Part shown: in pieces, positions 8,385 through 17,589 of the stretch
How the letters are laid out: every line of letters starts with the position of its first letter
Numbering within the stretch: position 1 is the first letter of the stretch
DNA from: Hyphomicrobiales bacterium
Lineage (GTDB): Bacteria; Pseudomonadota; Alphaproteobacteria; Rhizobiales; JAJFHR01
Direction: 5' to 3'
Assembly (NCBI GenBank): GCA_021775475.1
Contig: JAJFHS010000056.1
Span: 1 to 64,000 of the forward strand
Length of the DNA stretch: 64,000 nt
Notes under the pieces: generated by a model
What the model was told of the DNA's origin: nothing
The model's database searches: none
Seen by the model: the letters and a program-made list of their open reading frames with translations, nothing else
Program-made: the position numbers and the translations under genes

Positions 8385-9116
8385 TTATGCGACTGCCTTT
8401 TGAAACTTGGCCTGCAATCTCATTCGCGGTTCGGGAAATTTTGTGCGCCGTGGGTTGTATATGTGTTGTTGGAGGAAATAGCCGGTAAGACGGAAACCTT
8501 CGGCAATGTCGTGTTTGGTTATTTCATTGCCGTGGGACTGCGCGGTTAGAAAAGCCGGCAGAACCAGCATTTTACTTTTGTATGGTTGACCTGCATCAGC
8601 GCTCACTGCCCTGCCCGATTTTGGTGAAACGTAAATCAGGTTTTCGTGGCTGCCAGTGGCGGCACAGGATTTCAGATCAAGGCCGAAACCCAGCTCTTCG
8701 AGCAACCCCAGCTCCCACCTGATCATCAAGGCAGGCCAGACATTGTCGTTTTCCAGTGCATCAATGACGATTTCAAAGGCATCATGGAGTTGTTCGTGAG
8801 GTTCGCGCTCAGGAATGAGACCACTCAACGCACACAACGATGAAAGTGCCGCCAGTCTTAAAGGGTGGTCCATTAAAACTGCTGCTCGCAGCTTGACCGG
8901 CTCAACTGTAAACGCTCCCAGGTGTTCGGGCAAACGTGCCCGCCAGGTGGCAATGAGCCGGTTTCCCGGTTGCAACTGGCTGCGCATGCGCTGCGAGCGC
9001 CCGCCCCTCACCAGGCCCAGATGACGACCATGTTGCGACGTGAAAAATTCCAGCAACGTGCTGGCTTCACCATGTTTGCGAAGTGAAAGTACTGTTCCTT
9101 CCTCACTCCACTGCAT
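8385..9116 (-). CDS. recO: DNA repair protein RecO
   Basis: A 243-residue RecO. The N-terminal OB-fold part begins WSEEGTVLSLRKHGE and includes GLVRGGRS; an alpha-helical C-terminal domain follows. RecO works with RecR to load RecA onto SSB-coated single-stranded DNA during gap repair. It is the last gene of the leftward lepB-rnc-era-recO set, 12 bases after era, as is usual in alphaproteobacteria. Length and start fit the family. The region between its end and sulP (8333-8384) shows no clear terminator. Confidence 0.93.
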   Translation of the reverse strand: MQWSEEGTVLSLRKHGEASTLLEFFTSQHGRHLGLVRGGRSQRMRSQLQPGNRLIATWRARLPEHLGAFTVEPVKLRAAVLMDHPLRLAALSSLCALSGLIPEREPHEQLHDAFEIVIDALENDNVWPALMIRWELGLLEELGFGLDLKSCAATGSHENLIYVSPKSGRAVSADAGQPYKSKMLVLPAFLTAQSHGNEITKHDIAEGFRLTGYFLQQHIYNPRRTKFPEPRMRLQAKFQKAVA

Positions 9117-9128
9117 GTTCTAAAGCCT

Positions 9129-10049
9129 TTATTTCTTTTTTCTGCCGGGAAAATTGAGACCCATTTCAAAATAGCGTTCGGGATCTTCCGTCCATTTATC
9201 GCGCACTTTGACGAATAAGAAAAGATGCGCTTTTATGCCGAGGCTTTCCTGAATTTCAGCACGGGCCAACTCGCCGATTTTCTTAATCGTGCGCCCCTTT
9301 TCACCCAGCACGATGACGCGCTGGCTTTTGCGCTCAACATAAATCACCTGCTCGATGCGGATCGAGCCATCGCGCAGTTTTTTCCACCGCGCGGTCTCGA
9401 CCGTGGAGGCATAGGGTAATTCCTGATGCAGACGCAAAAATACCTTTTCACGGGTAATTTCAGCGGCCATCTGGCGCACCGGTATATCGGCAATCTGATC
9501 ATCGGGATAATGCCACGGACTTGGCGGCATCATACCCGCCAGATGGGTTCTCAGATCATTGAGACCATCGCCGTTCAGTGCCGAAATCATGAAGGTAGCC
9601 TCAAACGGAAATTGCTCGTTACACGCTTGCGCCAGTTTCAGCAGCTTTTCACGCGGCAGCAAATCAATCTTGTTGAGAGCTAAAACGCATTTGCGCGATT
9701 GTTTGTTCAGGTGTTTGAAAATTGATTCCACATCTTCTTCAATACCGCGATTGGCATCTATCACCAAAACGATGGTATCGGCATCCCCGGCACCACCCCA
9801 GGCAGCCTCGACCATGGCTTCATCGAGCTTGCGGCGCGGCTTGAAGATTCCCGGCGTATCAACAAAGATGATCTGCGCCTCGCCTTCAATACAAATGCCA
9901 CGTAGGCGTGACCGCGTGGTTTGCACCTTATGGGTGACGATGGCGATTTTGGCGCCAATCAGCCCGTTCAGCAGGGTTGATTTACCGGCATTGGTGGGTC
10001 CGATAAGGGCGCAAAAGCCGCATCTTTGTGGGCTGGGTTCTTCGCTCAA
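9129..10049 (-). CDS. era: GTPase Era, ribosome biogenesis
   Basis: A 306-residue Era. G1 is GPTNAGKST (about 17-25), G3 is DTPGIF, and G4 is NKID. A C-terminal KH RNA-binding domain follows (from about 205, with GEKGRTIKKIGELAR). Era binds the 3' end of 16S rRNA and is needed for 30S subunit maturation. Its start overlaps the rnc stop in an ATGA arrangement, implying translational coupling. Confidence 0.97.
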   Translation of the reverse strand: MSEEPSPQRCGFCALIGPTNAGKSTLLNGLIGAKIAIVTHKVQTTRSRLRGICIEGEAQIIFVDTPGIFKPRRKLDEAMVEAAWGGAGDADTIVLVIDANRGIEEDVESIFKHLNKQSRKCVLALNKIDLLPREKLLKLAQACNEQFPFEATFMISALNGDGLNDLRTHLAGMMPPSPWHYPDDQIADIPVRQMAAEITREKVFLRLHQELPYASTVETARWKKLRDGSIRIEQVIYVERKSQRVIVLGEKGRTIKKIGELARAEIQESLGIKAHLFLFVKVRDKWTEDPERYFEMGLNFPGRKKK

Positions 10050-10753
10050 TCGTCTTCCTTCCAGATTTCTTCGCGTAGCAAAAAAGCCTTGGCTGCGGCC
10101 TGTTCGGCATTGCGCTTGGCTGAGCCTTGACCCGACACAGGTGGCCGGTCATCAACTTCCACCGAAATAATAAAACTGGGCGCATGATCAGGACCGCTAC
10201 GCTCAATCACAACATAGCGAGGTGTCGGCAGTTTGAGGCCTTGCGCCCATTCCTGCAAGGCGGATTTTGCATCTCTTGGCGGCTCTTTCAGATTTAACAG
10301 TCGTGTCCGCCAAAACCGCTCAACAAAACCGCGAGCGGCATCAAACCCGCCATCAAGATAAATCGCAGCGATAACCGCTTCACAGGCATCACCCAGAATT
10401 GACTTGTTTTTGCGCCCACCCGATTGCGCTTCGCCTGCGCTCATAAGAAGAACAGCACCCAGATCAAGCTCTACCGCCACCTCGGCACAAGTCTCCTTGC
10501 GCACCAGTGCATTGAAACGCAAGGCCAACTCGCCTTCATCGGAGTTGACATAGGTCTGCAATAACATATCAGCCACCACCAGACCCAGCACCCTGTCGCC
10601 CAAAAATTCCAGGCGTTCATTTGATTTTGGCACCTGCTCCCTGTCACTGGCACTTGAGTGCGTCAAGCCGCGAACAAGTAGGCTTTGATCGGTAAAATCA
10701 TAACCCAGTCGCTGACACATTTTAGTTAAATTATGGGAGTTCTCTGAAGCCAA
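10046..10753 (-). CDS. rnc: ribonuclease III
   Basis: A 235-residue RNase III that cleaves double-stranded RNA, including pre-rRNA. The catalytic signature NERLEFLGDRVLGL is near residue 44, and a C-terminal double-stranded RNA-binding domain covers about 160-230. The assigned start is a TTG at 10753, directly after the lepB stop. The next in-frame ATG (10720) would trim the usual N-terminal helix, so TTG is preferred but not certain. It sits between lepB and era. Confidence 0.95.
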   Translation of the reverse strand: MASENSHNLTKMCQRLGYDFTDQSLLVRGLTHSSASDREQVPKSNERLEFLGDRVLGLVVADMLLQTYVNSDEGELALRFNALVRKETCAEVAVELDLGAVLLMSAGEAQSGGRKNKSILGDACEAVIAAIYLDGGFDAARGFVERFWRTRLLNLKEPPRDAKSALQEWAQGLKLPTPRYVVIERSGPDHAPSFIISVEVDDRPPVSGQGSAKRNAEQAAAKAFLLREEIWKEDD

Positions 10754-11521
10754 TCACTTAACCGGACTAAACAGTCTGCTCCAGCGAATTGCTGTTGGCC
10801 AACGCCATATTTCCCAGAATTTAGCAGTATTATTGACAGAGAAAAACAAAACTTCGGCACGTCCGACCAGATTGTCAAACGGCACATAGCCGACATCATT
10901 GAGAACGCGGCTGTCGGCGGAATTGTCCCGGTTATCCCCCATCATGAAATATTTCCCGGCAGGCACTTTATAGACCTGTGTGTTGTCGAGATAACCGTTT
11001 CTGCGCAGATCAAGGGTTGTATAGGTGACACCATTGGGCAGGGTTTCTTCAAACCGGGCAATCCGTCGCACATTGCCAAAAGGATCAGTCTCGGTGAAAT
11101 CATCGACCCGCTTGCGGGGCACCGGTTTGCCATTAATGTTCAAAATGCCGCCGATCATCTGGATTTCATCGCCGGGAAGTCCAATCAGCCGCTTGATGTA
11201 ATCTACCGACGTATCCGTGGGCTTCTTAAAAACCACCACATCGCCACGTTTGGGTTGTTCGGCCCAGATACGACCGCTAAACAGATCCAGATTAAACGGA
11301 AACGAATGGGTTGAGTACCCATAACTGAATTTTGAAACGAACAGATAATCTCCGACCAACAGTGTCGACTTCATTGAACCTGAAGGAATATTGAAGGGTT
11401 GATATAAAAACGTTCTGACCACAAGCGCCAGAATGAGAGCATGAATGACAACGCGGACAATCTCGCCAATGCCGCCTTCCTTGGATTCATTATCGCTAAT
11501 TCGATTGGTATTATCAGTCAT
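10754..11521 (-). CDS. lepB: signal peptidase I
   Basis: A 255-residue type I signal peptidase. An N-terminal membrane anchor (about 22-40) is followed by the catalytic serine in PSGSMKSTL (about 48) and the general-base lysine in YIKRLIGLPGD (about 108). GDNRDNSADSR, another family box, lies near 195. It removes signal peptides from exported proteins at the outer face of the inner membrane. It heads the close-packed lepB-rnc-era-recO group. The 107-bp gap to acpS shows no distinct feature. Confidence 0.96.
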   Translation of the reverse strand: MTDNTNRISDNESKEGGIGEIVRVVIHALILALVVRTFLYQPFNIPSGSMKSTLLVGDYLFVSKFSYGYSTHSFPFNLDLFSGRIWAEQPKRGDVVVFKKPTDTSVDYIKRLIGLPGDEIQMIGGILNINGKPVPRKRVDDFTETDPFGNVRRIARFEETLPNGVTYTTLDLRRNGYLDNTQVYKVPAGKYFMMGDNRDNSADSRVLNDVGYVPFDNLVGRAEVLFFSVNNTAKFWEIWRWPTAIRWSRLFSPVK

Positions 11522-11638
11522 CTTATACGTATAGCCTGTTTCAGATTGCCAATATGACGTTTTATGCTTGCCTGTACAAGGCGTGTTTCGACCTCGGAAA
11601 AAACCGGGTGCAGCTGCGTGAATTTACCACCGGCAAAC

Positions 11639-12031
11639 TCATGTCGCTTGAATAATTACAAATGCTTCAGCCAAAGGATACTCATCTGTTATCGTGAGCT
11701 GAATGTCAACGGTAGATGCAGGTGGCGTAATTTCTCTCAAGCGAGCCAGTGCGCCACCGCTAAGTTGCATGGTTGGCTGGCCTGAAGCCAGATTTATCAC
11801 TCCCATATCGCGCCAGAACACACCTTTGCGAAATCCGGTACCCAAAGCTTTTGAACAAGCCTCTTTTGCGGCAAATCTCTTGGCGTAGGAAGCTGCCCGC
11901 AATTTGCGCTTATCGGATTTTTGTCGCTCTATATCGGTAAAGACGCGGGTCACAAAACGGTCGCCAAATTTCTCGAGCGTACGCTCTATGCGGCGAATAT
12001 CTATCAAATCACTGCCAATGCCAATAATCAT
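11639..12031 (-). CDS. acpS: holo-[acyl-carrier-protein] synthase
   Basis: A 130-residue AcpS that moves 4'-phosphopantetheine from CoA onto acyl carrier protein. The N-terminal [10 protein letters not shown] carries the metal-binding Asp, and [16 protein letters not shown] carries the metal-binding Glu. The start at 12031 gives the standard N-terminus; an upstream extension in the same frame is unlike the family. In many rhizobia pdxJ precedes acpS; here a DUF2062 gene takes that place. Confidence 0.95.
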   Translation of the reverse strand: MIIGIGSDLIDIRRIERTLEKFGDRFVTRVFTDIERQKSDKRKLRAASYAKRFAAKEACSKALGTGFRKGVFWRDMGVINLASGQPTMQLSGGALARLREITPPASTVDIQLTITDEYPLAEAFVIIQAT

Positions 12032-12059
12032 CTGCGTCCAACATGCCCTAGGTTTAACA

Positions 12060-12599
12060 TCACAGAATCTGAGTGTTTTTTGGTTTTTGCGGACGCCCGG
12101 CCTGATAGGCCTCAATAGCGGGGCGAATCAGAAAATAACTGAGAGCGGCGGCAGCAATACCTGTGGGCACACCAGCGACAACCATCGGTTTCACGATCAT
12201 CCAGATGTTAGCGTAGGAATCGCTGAACAATCTCGCCCAGTCCCAATCAAATTCCACTGTATCATGGCCAAGAATGCGGGTGCCGACACTTAGCGTAAAC
12301 CACCAGATAAAGGGAAAGGTTATCGGATTGCCGACAAATGTTCCCAAGGCGGAGGCCACTAAATTACCGCCGAAAATCCAGGCAACCACAAAACCAATTA
12401 AAAAATGAAAGCCGATAAACGGGGTGAAAGAAGCAAAGACGCCGGCCGCAAAACCCAGCGCAATAATATGCGGTGTTCCCTTAAGCCGCCAAACGCGACG
12501 CCAGACATAGCTCGCCGCCCGCTTCCACCCGTTTTGTGGCCACGCCCAAGCCTTCAGGCGTTGAAAAAAATTCAGTTTTTTGCGGCGAGCGAACAGCAT
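12060..12599 (-). CDS. DUF2062 membrane protein
   Basis: A protein of about 179 residues with a basic N-terminus ([11 protein letters not shown]) and at least three hydrophobic segments. The middle holds [20 protein letters not shown] and [10 protein letters not shown], which I recognise as the DUF2062 signature. Function is unknown; the family consists of inner membrane proteins. Starts at 12623-12626 are possible, but the chosen ATG matches the usual N-terminus better. It lies 28 bases before acpS and is probably co-transcribed. The 229 bases between it and rsh (12600-12828) hold no gene I can support. Confidence 0.8.
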   Translation of the reverse strand: MLFARRKKLNFFQRLKAWAWPQNGWKRAASYVWRRVWRLKGTPHIIALGFAAGVFASFTPFIGFHFLIGFVVAWIFGGNLVASALGTFVGNPITFPFIWWFTLSVGTRILGHDTVEFDWDWARLFSDSYANIWMIVKPMVVAGVPTGIAAAALSYFLIRPAIEAYQAGRPQKPKNTQIL

Positions 12600-12828
12600 A
12601 GTAAAACTTAACCCGGAACCCATCAATTAACGCAACTTGGTCATCCAGAATTACCGGATGGCCCGATTTATAAACCCGTGTTCCAATCAGATTATATAAG
12701 AATGGTAACAATATTTAGTGAATGAATTGTGGCTGCACGCTGATTTTATCAGAAGGCCCAGCTCAATTCTATCATATTTGATGGCATATATTTTAATATG
12801 ACGATTGCAGTGAAGAAAATCAAGGGCT

Positions 12829-15117
12829 CTAGCCGCTAATTCGTGTGATTGAACTGACAATCGGCAAGGCTCTGATACCGGCAATAATCCGGTTGAGATG
12901 CTTCAAATCACGTACGCCCACATTCATCGTCATTTCATAAAAATCCGCTTCACGCACCCCCATGGCCAGATTTTCAATATTTCCGTCGTTTTCTCCAATT
13001 GTCTGGGCGATCTGAGCCAGGGTGCCGACTTCATTTATGGCAGAAATCGAGATTTTGGCGGGAAAGCGTTCGCGGGAGTTTTCGCCCACATCCCACACCA
13101 GGTCAATCCAGCGCTCAGGATCATCTTCAAACTGCTGCAAAGCCTGCGCATGAATGGGATAAACCGTGATGCCTTCATCAGGCGTAAGTATGCCGACAAT
13201 ACGATCGCCCGGCAAAGCACCGGTATCGGGAGCAAAACGGATTGGCAAATTCGATCGCTGGCCGCGAACCGGCAAAGGTGTGGCTTTACCGGGCATAGCC
13301 ACCGCTGGTTTTTCTTCGTTTGGTTTTGAACTTCTAAACGGCCGCAACCGGATAAACCTGCCCAGGTTAAACCAACGATCCGTGGTTGACTTTTCGTCAT
13401 CGGCAGGAGTGTTCTTGGGCTTTTCCTTCGGCGCCAGCGCCGCGATTACATCACTCACCGGCAATTGTCCCCGGCCCACAGCTGCCAGAACACCCTCAAG
13501 AGAATTCTGGCCGAGTTTTGGCAGCGCGGCACTCAGTGCGTCGTCAGAATATTCATTTTCATATTTGCTGAGATCACGTGTCAGAATTTCCCGTCCCAGA
13601 CCGGTATATTGCGCGCGCACGGCATCGCGTGTGGCCCGGCGAATGGCCGCACGCGCCTTTCCCGTCACCGCATAACCTTCCCATGCCGCCGGTGGCACTT
13701 GCGAGGCAGAGCGGATAATCTCCACCTCGTCGCCATTATTCAACTTGCCAATCAATGGCGCATTGCGGCCATTGATCCGGCAACCGACACAGCTGTCACC
13801 CACATCCGTGTGCACCGCATAGGCAAAATCAATCGGTGTCGCACCACTGGGCAGCGGGATTAAAAGTCCTTTGGGGGTGAAACAAAACACCTGATCCAAA
13901 AACAGCTCGAGCTTGGTATGTTCAAGAAATTCCTGCGGGCTTTCACCTTCAACCAGCATATCAACAAGTTTTTTTAACCATATATAGGGATTGGAATTAT
14001 TGTATTTTTTTGCCAGGTCTAATGTCGCCGCACCATTTAGCTTTGCGCCGTTATCTCCCTCGCGCCCCGGAGCATTGATGCCATCAATATCCTTGTAGAG
14101 CGAATGAGCCGCAACCCCGTGTTCGGCAACATCGTGCATCTGTGTGGTTCTGATCTGCAATTCAATCCGTTTTTGTCGGGGGCCAACAACCGTGGTGTGA
14201 ATGGAGCGGTACTCATTGCCTTTAGGCGTCGAAATATAATCCTTGAACCGGCCAGGCACGACACGCCAGGCAGTATGCACAACACCAAGCGCGCGGTAAC
14301 AGTCTTCAATCGAATTGGCCAGAATGCGAAACCCGTAAATATCTGATAACTGCCCCAGTGACACGGATTTACGTTCTATTTTGTTCCAGATCGAAAAGGG
14401 TTTTTTCTCCCGCCCGCTGACGTCGGCCTCTATATTGTTTTCTTTTAGTTTAGCGGTGATTTCCGCTTCAATTTCACCAATCAGATTGCCGGCATCTTTG
14501 CGCAAAACATCCAGGCGCGAGGTAATCGACTGGTAGGCTTCAGGATAAAGCACCTCAAACGACAGGCCTTCAAGTTCTTCGCGCATGTGCTGCATGCCCA
14601 TGCGTCCCGCCAGCGGTGCATAGATATCCATGGTTTCCTGGGCAATGCGCGTGCGCTTGGCCGGCTTCACATGTTTGATCGTGCGCATATTGTGCAAACG
14701 ATCGGCAAGCTTTACCAGCAACACGCGAATATCATCAGAGATCGCCAGCAGCAGTTTACGCAGGTTTTCCGCCTGCGCTGCTTCCTTCGAAACCAGATCG
14801 AGCCGCTTGATCTTGGTAAGACCTTCAACCAGATGGCCAATTTCGGGGCCAAACATCTCGTCTATTTCGGTTTTCGTGGCCCCGGTATCTTCAATGGTGT
14901 CATGCAGAAGGGCTGCAACAATGGTCGCTTCATCCAGCTTCAGATCGGTGAGAATGGCAGCAACTTCGAGGGGATGGGAAAAATATGGATCGCCTGAGGC
15001 CCGCTTCTGGGTGCCATGGGCCTTCATGGCATAGACATAAGCCTTGTTCAGCAAGGCCTCATCAGCACCAGCATCATAACTGGTAACCCGTTCAACAAGT
15101 TCATACTGACGCATCAT
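12829..15117 (-). CDS. rsh: bifunctional (p)ppGpp synthetase/hydrolase
   Basis: A 762-residue Rel/SpoT homologue, the single stringent-response enzyme typical of alphaproteobacteria. The order is an HD hydrolase domain (about 25-180, with LLHDTIED), a synthetase domain (about 235-350, with SDIYGFRI and GRFKDYISTPKGNEYRSIHT), a TGS domain (about 390-450, with FTPKG) and a C-terminal ACT domain (from about 685). The intact hydrolase motif indicates it can both make and degrade ppGpp. Two ATGs in tandem (15117, 15114) make the start ambiguous by one residue. rpoZ lies directly upstream. Confidence 0.96.
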   Translation of the reverse strand: MMRQYELVERVTSYDAGADEALLNKAYVYAMKAHGTQKRASGDPYFSHPLEVAAILTDLKLDEATIVAALLHDTIEDTGATKTEIDEMFGPEIGHLVEGLTKIKRLDLVSKEAAQAENLRKLLLAISDDIRVLLVKLADRLHNMRTIKHVKPAKRTRIAQETMDIYAPLAGRMGMQHMREELEGLSFEVLYPEAYQSITSRLDVLRKDAGNLIGEIEAEITAKLKENNIEADVSGREKKPFSIWNKIERKSVSLGQLSDIYGFRILANSIEDCYRALGVVHTAWRVVPGRFKDYISTPKGNEYRSIHTTVVGPRQKRIELQIRTTQMHDVAEHGVAAHSLYKDIDGINAPGREGDNGAKLNGAATLDLAKKYNNSNPYIWLKKLVDMLVEGESPQEFLEHTKLELFLDQVFCFTPKGLLIPLPSGATPIDFAYAVHTDVGDSCVGCRINGRNAPLIGKLNNGDEVEIIRSASQVPPAAWEGYAVTGKARAAIRRATRDAVRAQYTGLGREILTRDLSKYENEYSDDALSAALPKLGQNSLEGVLAAVGRGQLPVSDVIAALAPKEKPKNTPADDEKSTTDRWFNLGRFIRLRPFRSSKPNEEKPAVAMPGKATPLPVRGQRSNLPIRFAPDTGALPGDRIVGILTPDEGITVYPIHAQALQQFEDDPERWIDLVWDVGENSRERFPAKISISAINEVGTLAQIAQTIGENDGNIENLAMGVREADFYEMTMNVGVRDLKHLNRIIAGIRALPIVSSITRISG

Positions 15118-15203
15118 ACCAAAAGCTCACAGCAAATCACTACAGACAGCGATTATGCCATCTGAATTCGTAAATGCCTATTAAAAGCTACAGGTTAGAG
15201 TAC

Positions 15204-15620
15204 CTATCTGCGGTAGCCGGAACCATTTGGTGATTCCAGTGGTGCCAGCCCCTCAAGTCCACGCAACAGATCTTCTTCTGACATGCGATCCATCGGCAGA
15301 TCCATGGCGCCTTCATCTTCAGCACGCAGCGGATCGATGGTATGGCCTTCGGCTGTGATCAGCGGCACTGCATCGGGCTCGGGCTCGTCAACTTCAACGA
15401 GTTTTTGCATCGAATGCACCAGATCTTCATGCAAATCGCCTGAATCAACGGTTTCATCAGCTATTTCGCGCAAAGCGACAACCGGGTTTTTGTCATTGTC
15501 ACGATCAACCGTGAGTGGTGCACCTTGTGAAATCGAGCGCGCCCTGTGGCTGGCCAGCAACACCAGTTCAAACCGATTGGGTACTTTTTCGATGCAATCT
15601 TCTACGGTCACACGTGCCAT
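15204..15620 (-). CDS. rpoZ: RNA polymerase omega subunit
   Basis: A 138-residue omega subunit. The conserved core covers about residues 1-60 ([19 protein letters not shown] and [11 protein letters not shown]), followed by an acidic tail common in alphaproteobacteria. Omega helps assemble and stabilise RNA polymerase and forms part of one ppGpp binding site in E. coli. Linkage to rsh is conserved widely. Confidence 0.94.
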   Translation of the reverse strand: MARVTVEDCIEKVPNRFELVLLASHRARSISQGAPLTVDRDNDKNPVVALREIADETVDSGDLHEDLVHSMQKLVEVDEPEPDAVPLITAEGHTIDPLRAEDEGAMDLPMDRMSEEDLLRGLEGLAPLESPNGSGYRR

Positions 15621-15723
15621 AGTCTAATCTCCACAAATTTCCGGAATTTTTAAATCTGGCCTCTATGTATGCTGCCTTGCGGCATTTGGCAAGTACACAT
15701 GCGCCCAAAGTCGTTGATTTTTG

Positions 15724-16203
15724 CTAATTTTTCGCTAATTCATCCAGCATCTGCGTCACAGTCTTGCCCGAAACCGGATGTTGCCACGATGGATTGAGTT
15801 CGCGCACCGGTAACAACACAAAGGAACGATGGTGCAAATCATTGTGCGGCAACGTGAGATTGAGGCTGTTGTCACCCCCGTTCATAATAACATCGTCATA
15901 GGCGATGATATCAAGATCAAGCGTGCGCGGCCCCCATTTTTCCCGGCGTTTGCGCCCGGCGGCAATCTCAATACCATGCAGCATCACCAAAAGTTCTTCA
16001 GGTGGCAGCGTGGTTTTGATTTCAATTGCCCCGTTAACAAAACCAGGCTGATCGCTGACGCCATAGGGTTTTGTTTCAATCCAGCTTGAGCGCGCCAGAA
16101 CATCTGCTCCGTTGGCAGCGATCTCTTCGACTGCGCGGTCGAGAGTTTCAGCCGGACTGCCCCAGGGGCCGGTAATATTACTGCCAAGAGCGATAAGTAT
16201 CAT
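15724..16203 (-). CDS. folK: 6-hydroxymethyl-7,8-dihydropterin pyrophosphokinase
   Basis: A 159-residue HPPK that transfers pyrophosphate from ATP to 6-hydroxymethyl-dihydropterin in folate synthesis. The N-terminal ALGSN is present, and the signature KWGPRTLDLDI lies near residue 90 with the Mg-binding aspartates; PHNDLHHRSFVLLPV follows. It stands apart from folB and folP here. The 133 bases to the next gene hold nothing recognisable. Confidence 0.95.
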   Translation of the reverse strand: MILIALGSNITGPWGSPAETLDRAVEEIAANGADVLARSSWIETKPYGVSDQPGFVNGAIEIKTTLPPEELLVMLHGIEIAAGRKRREKWGPRTLDLDIIAYDDVIMNGGDNSLNLTLPHNDLHHRSFVLLPVRELNPSWQHPVSGKTVTQMLDELAKN

Positions 16204-16336
16204 GTGAAATTCCTGTAAGCCACTGCTGGCAATTGGTCGCGGAGGTTGTATAGTAAAATTCAGAACTTAAATCTTTATTTTTCAGCCGCCAATTCATTTT
16301 AAAAAAATCATTTTTTCAATTCCAAGGAATATTTAA

Positions 16337-16942
16337 ATGGGTATTTATCCCGACGAGCGCCTTGCCCTGTTTATAGACGGAGCCAATTTTTATGCCGCAG
16401 CGCGCGCGCTTGACTATGATATTGACTACAAAAAACTGTTAACACATTTCACCTCCCAGGGCCGTTTGATCCGCACGCTCTATTACACCGCCCTGCTGGA
16501 GGATCAGGATTACTCGCCCCTGCGACCGTTGATCGACTGGCTCGATTACAATGGCTATACAATGATCACCAAACCGGCAAAATCTTTCACTGACGCCGCA
16601 GGAAATCGTCGCATAAAAGGCAACATGGATATCGAGATTGCCGTTGATGTACTCGAGCTGGCACCCCACCTCGACCACATCATACTGTTTTCAGGCGATG
16701 GTGATTTCCGCGCGCTGGTTGAAGCCGTGCAGCGTCAGGGCAAGCGCGTCACCGTGGTGTCCACAATGAAATCCAGCCCGCCGATGATTGCTGACGAACT
16801 CAGGCGTCAGGCCGATGTTTTCATCGAGCTTAAATCAATCCTCAGCGAAGTTGGCAGGCGCCATAATGAACCTGCCGAACATCCTGTGCCGCCAATTGAT
16901 GAGTTGCTTGAATATGGTGATGAAGACAGTGTCGACCTGTAA
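16337..16942 (+). CDS. NYN-domain protein (LabA/DUF88 family)
   Basis: A 201-residue NYN (PIN-like) domain protein. LFIDGANFY at the N-terminus and FSGDGDFRALVEAV near residue 118 carry the acidic residues of the predicted metal-dependent ribonuclease site. A short acidic tail follows. Such proteins are thought to act on RNA, but the target here is unknown. The 3' end overlaps the start of the uracil-DNA glycosylase gene by about 29 bases. Confidence 0.88.
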   Translation: MGIYPDERLALFIDGANFYAAARALDYDIDYKKLLTHFTSQGRLIRTLYYTALLEDQDYSPLRPLIDWLDYNGYTMITKPAKSFTDAAGNRRIKGNMDIEIAVDVLELAPHLDHIILFSGDGDFRALVEAVQRQGKRVTVVSTMKSSPPMIADELRRQADVFIELKSILSEVGRRHNEPAEHPVPPIDELLEYGDEDSVDL

Positions 16943-17564
16943 TCCGCCAGCCAATTGCAGGCTGTGTGACCGGCTTAAAGCCTTTCGGCTCGACATAAAA
17001 AAGGACCATCCCGACTGGTTCAACGCACCGGTACCGTCATTTGGTAACAATGATGCTGAAGTGCTGATTGTCGGCCTCGCGCCCGGCATCACCGGTGCCA
17101 ACCGCACCGGTCGCCCCTTCACCGGCGATTATGCCGGAGACTTGCTCTATGCAACCTTGCTGAAATTCGGCCTTGCCAGCGGCACCTATCTCGCCCGCCC
17201 AGATGATGGCCTTGAATTGCCCGGAGCAATGATTACCAACGCTGTTCGCTGTGTGCCACCGCAAAACAAGCCGATTGGCGCGGAAATGACCGCGTGTCGT
17301 CCCTTCCTCAAGGCGACGATCGAACAAATGCCAAATCTGCGGGTAATTCTGGCCCTTGGCCTTATTGCCCACAACAACACGCTCAGTGCTCTTGATGTCA
17401 AACGCGCACCCCACAAGTTCGCCCATAATTCGGCCCATGAAATTACTGGCAATCTGACGCTGATCGACAGCTATCACTGCTCACGCTACAACACCAATAC
17501 GCGGCGCTTGACCACACAAATGTTTGAAGACGTTTTTGTTCATATCGGCGAAAAACTGTCATAG
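16914..17564 (+). CDS. uracil-DNA glycosylase, family 5 (UdgB-like)
   Basis: A protein of about 216 residues. The active-site motif GLAPGITGANRTG (about 54-66) matches family 5 (UDGb), which lacks the catalytic Asp/Asn of families 1 and 4. Four cysteines fitting the 4Fe-4S cluster occur in NCRLC, VRCVPP and TACRPF. The C-terminal SYHCSRYNT matches the usual SYHPS-type motif. It removes uracil and other deaminated bases from DNA. Starts at 16914 and 16920 are both possible; the frame opens further upstream but only inside the NYN gene. Probably coupled in translation to the NYN gene. Confidence 0.88.
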   Translation: MVMKTVSTCNPPANCRLCDRLKAFRLDIKKDHPDWFNAPVPSFGNNDAEVLIVGLAPGITGANRTGRPFTGDYAGDLLYATLLKFGLASGTYLARPDDGLELPGAMITNAVRCVPPQNKPIGAEMTACRPFLKATIEQMPNLRVILALGLIAHNNTLSALDVKRAPHKFAHNSAHEITGNLTLIDSYHCSRYNTNTRRLTTQMFEDVFVHIGEKLS

Positions 17565-17589
17565 GGTCAGGCAGAGGAGCGTACCAAGC

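Noticed and set aside
11522-11638. A gene between lepB and acpS
   Set aside because: Only short frames without a ribosome binding site or family features occur.
16788-16942. Frameshift or fusion between the NYN and uracil-DNA glycosylase genes
   Set aside because: Both proteins have complete ends and normal lengths; the overlap is explained by the glycosylase starting inside the NYN 3' end.
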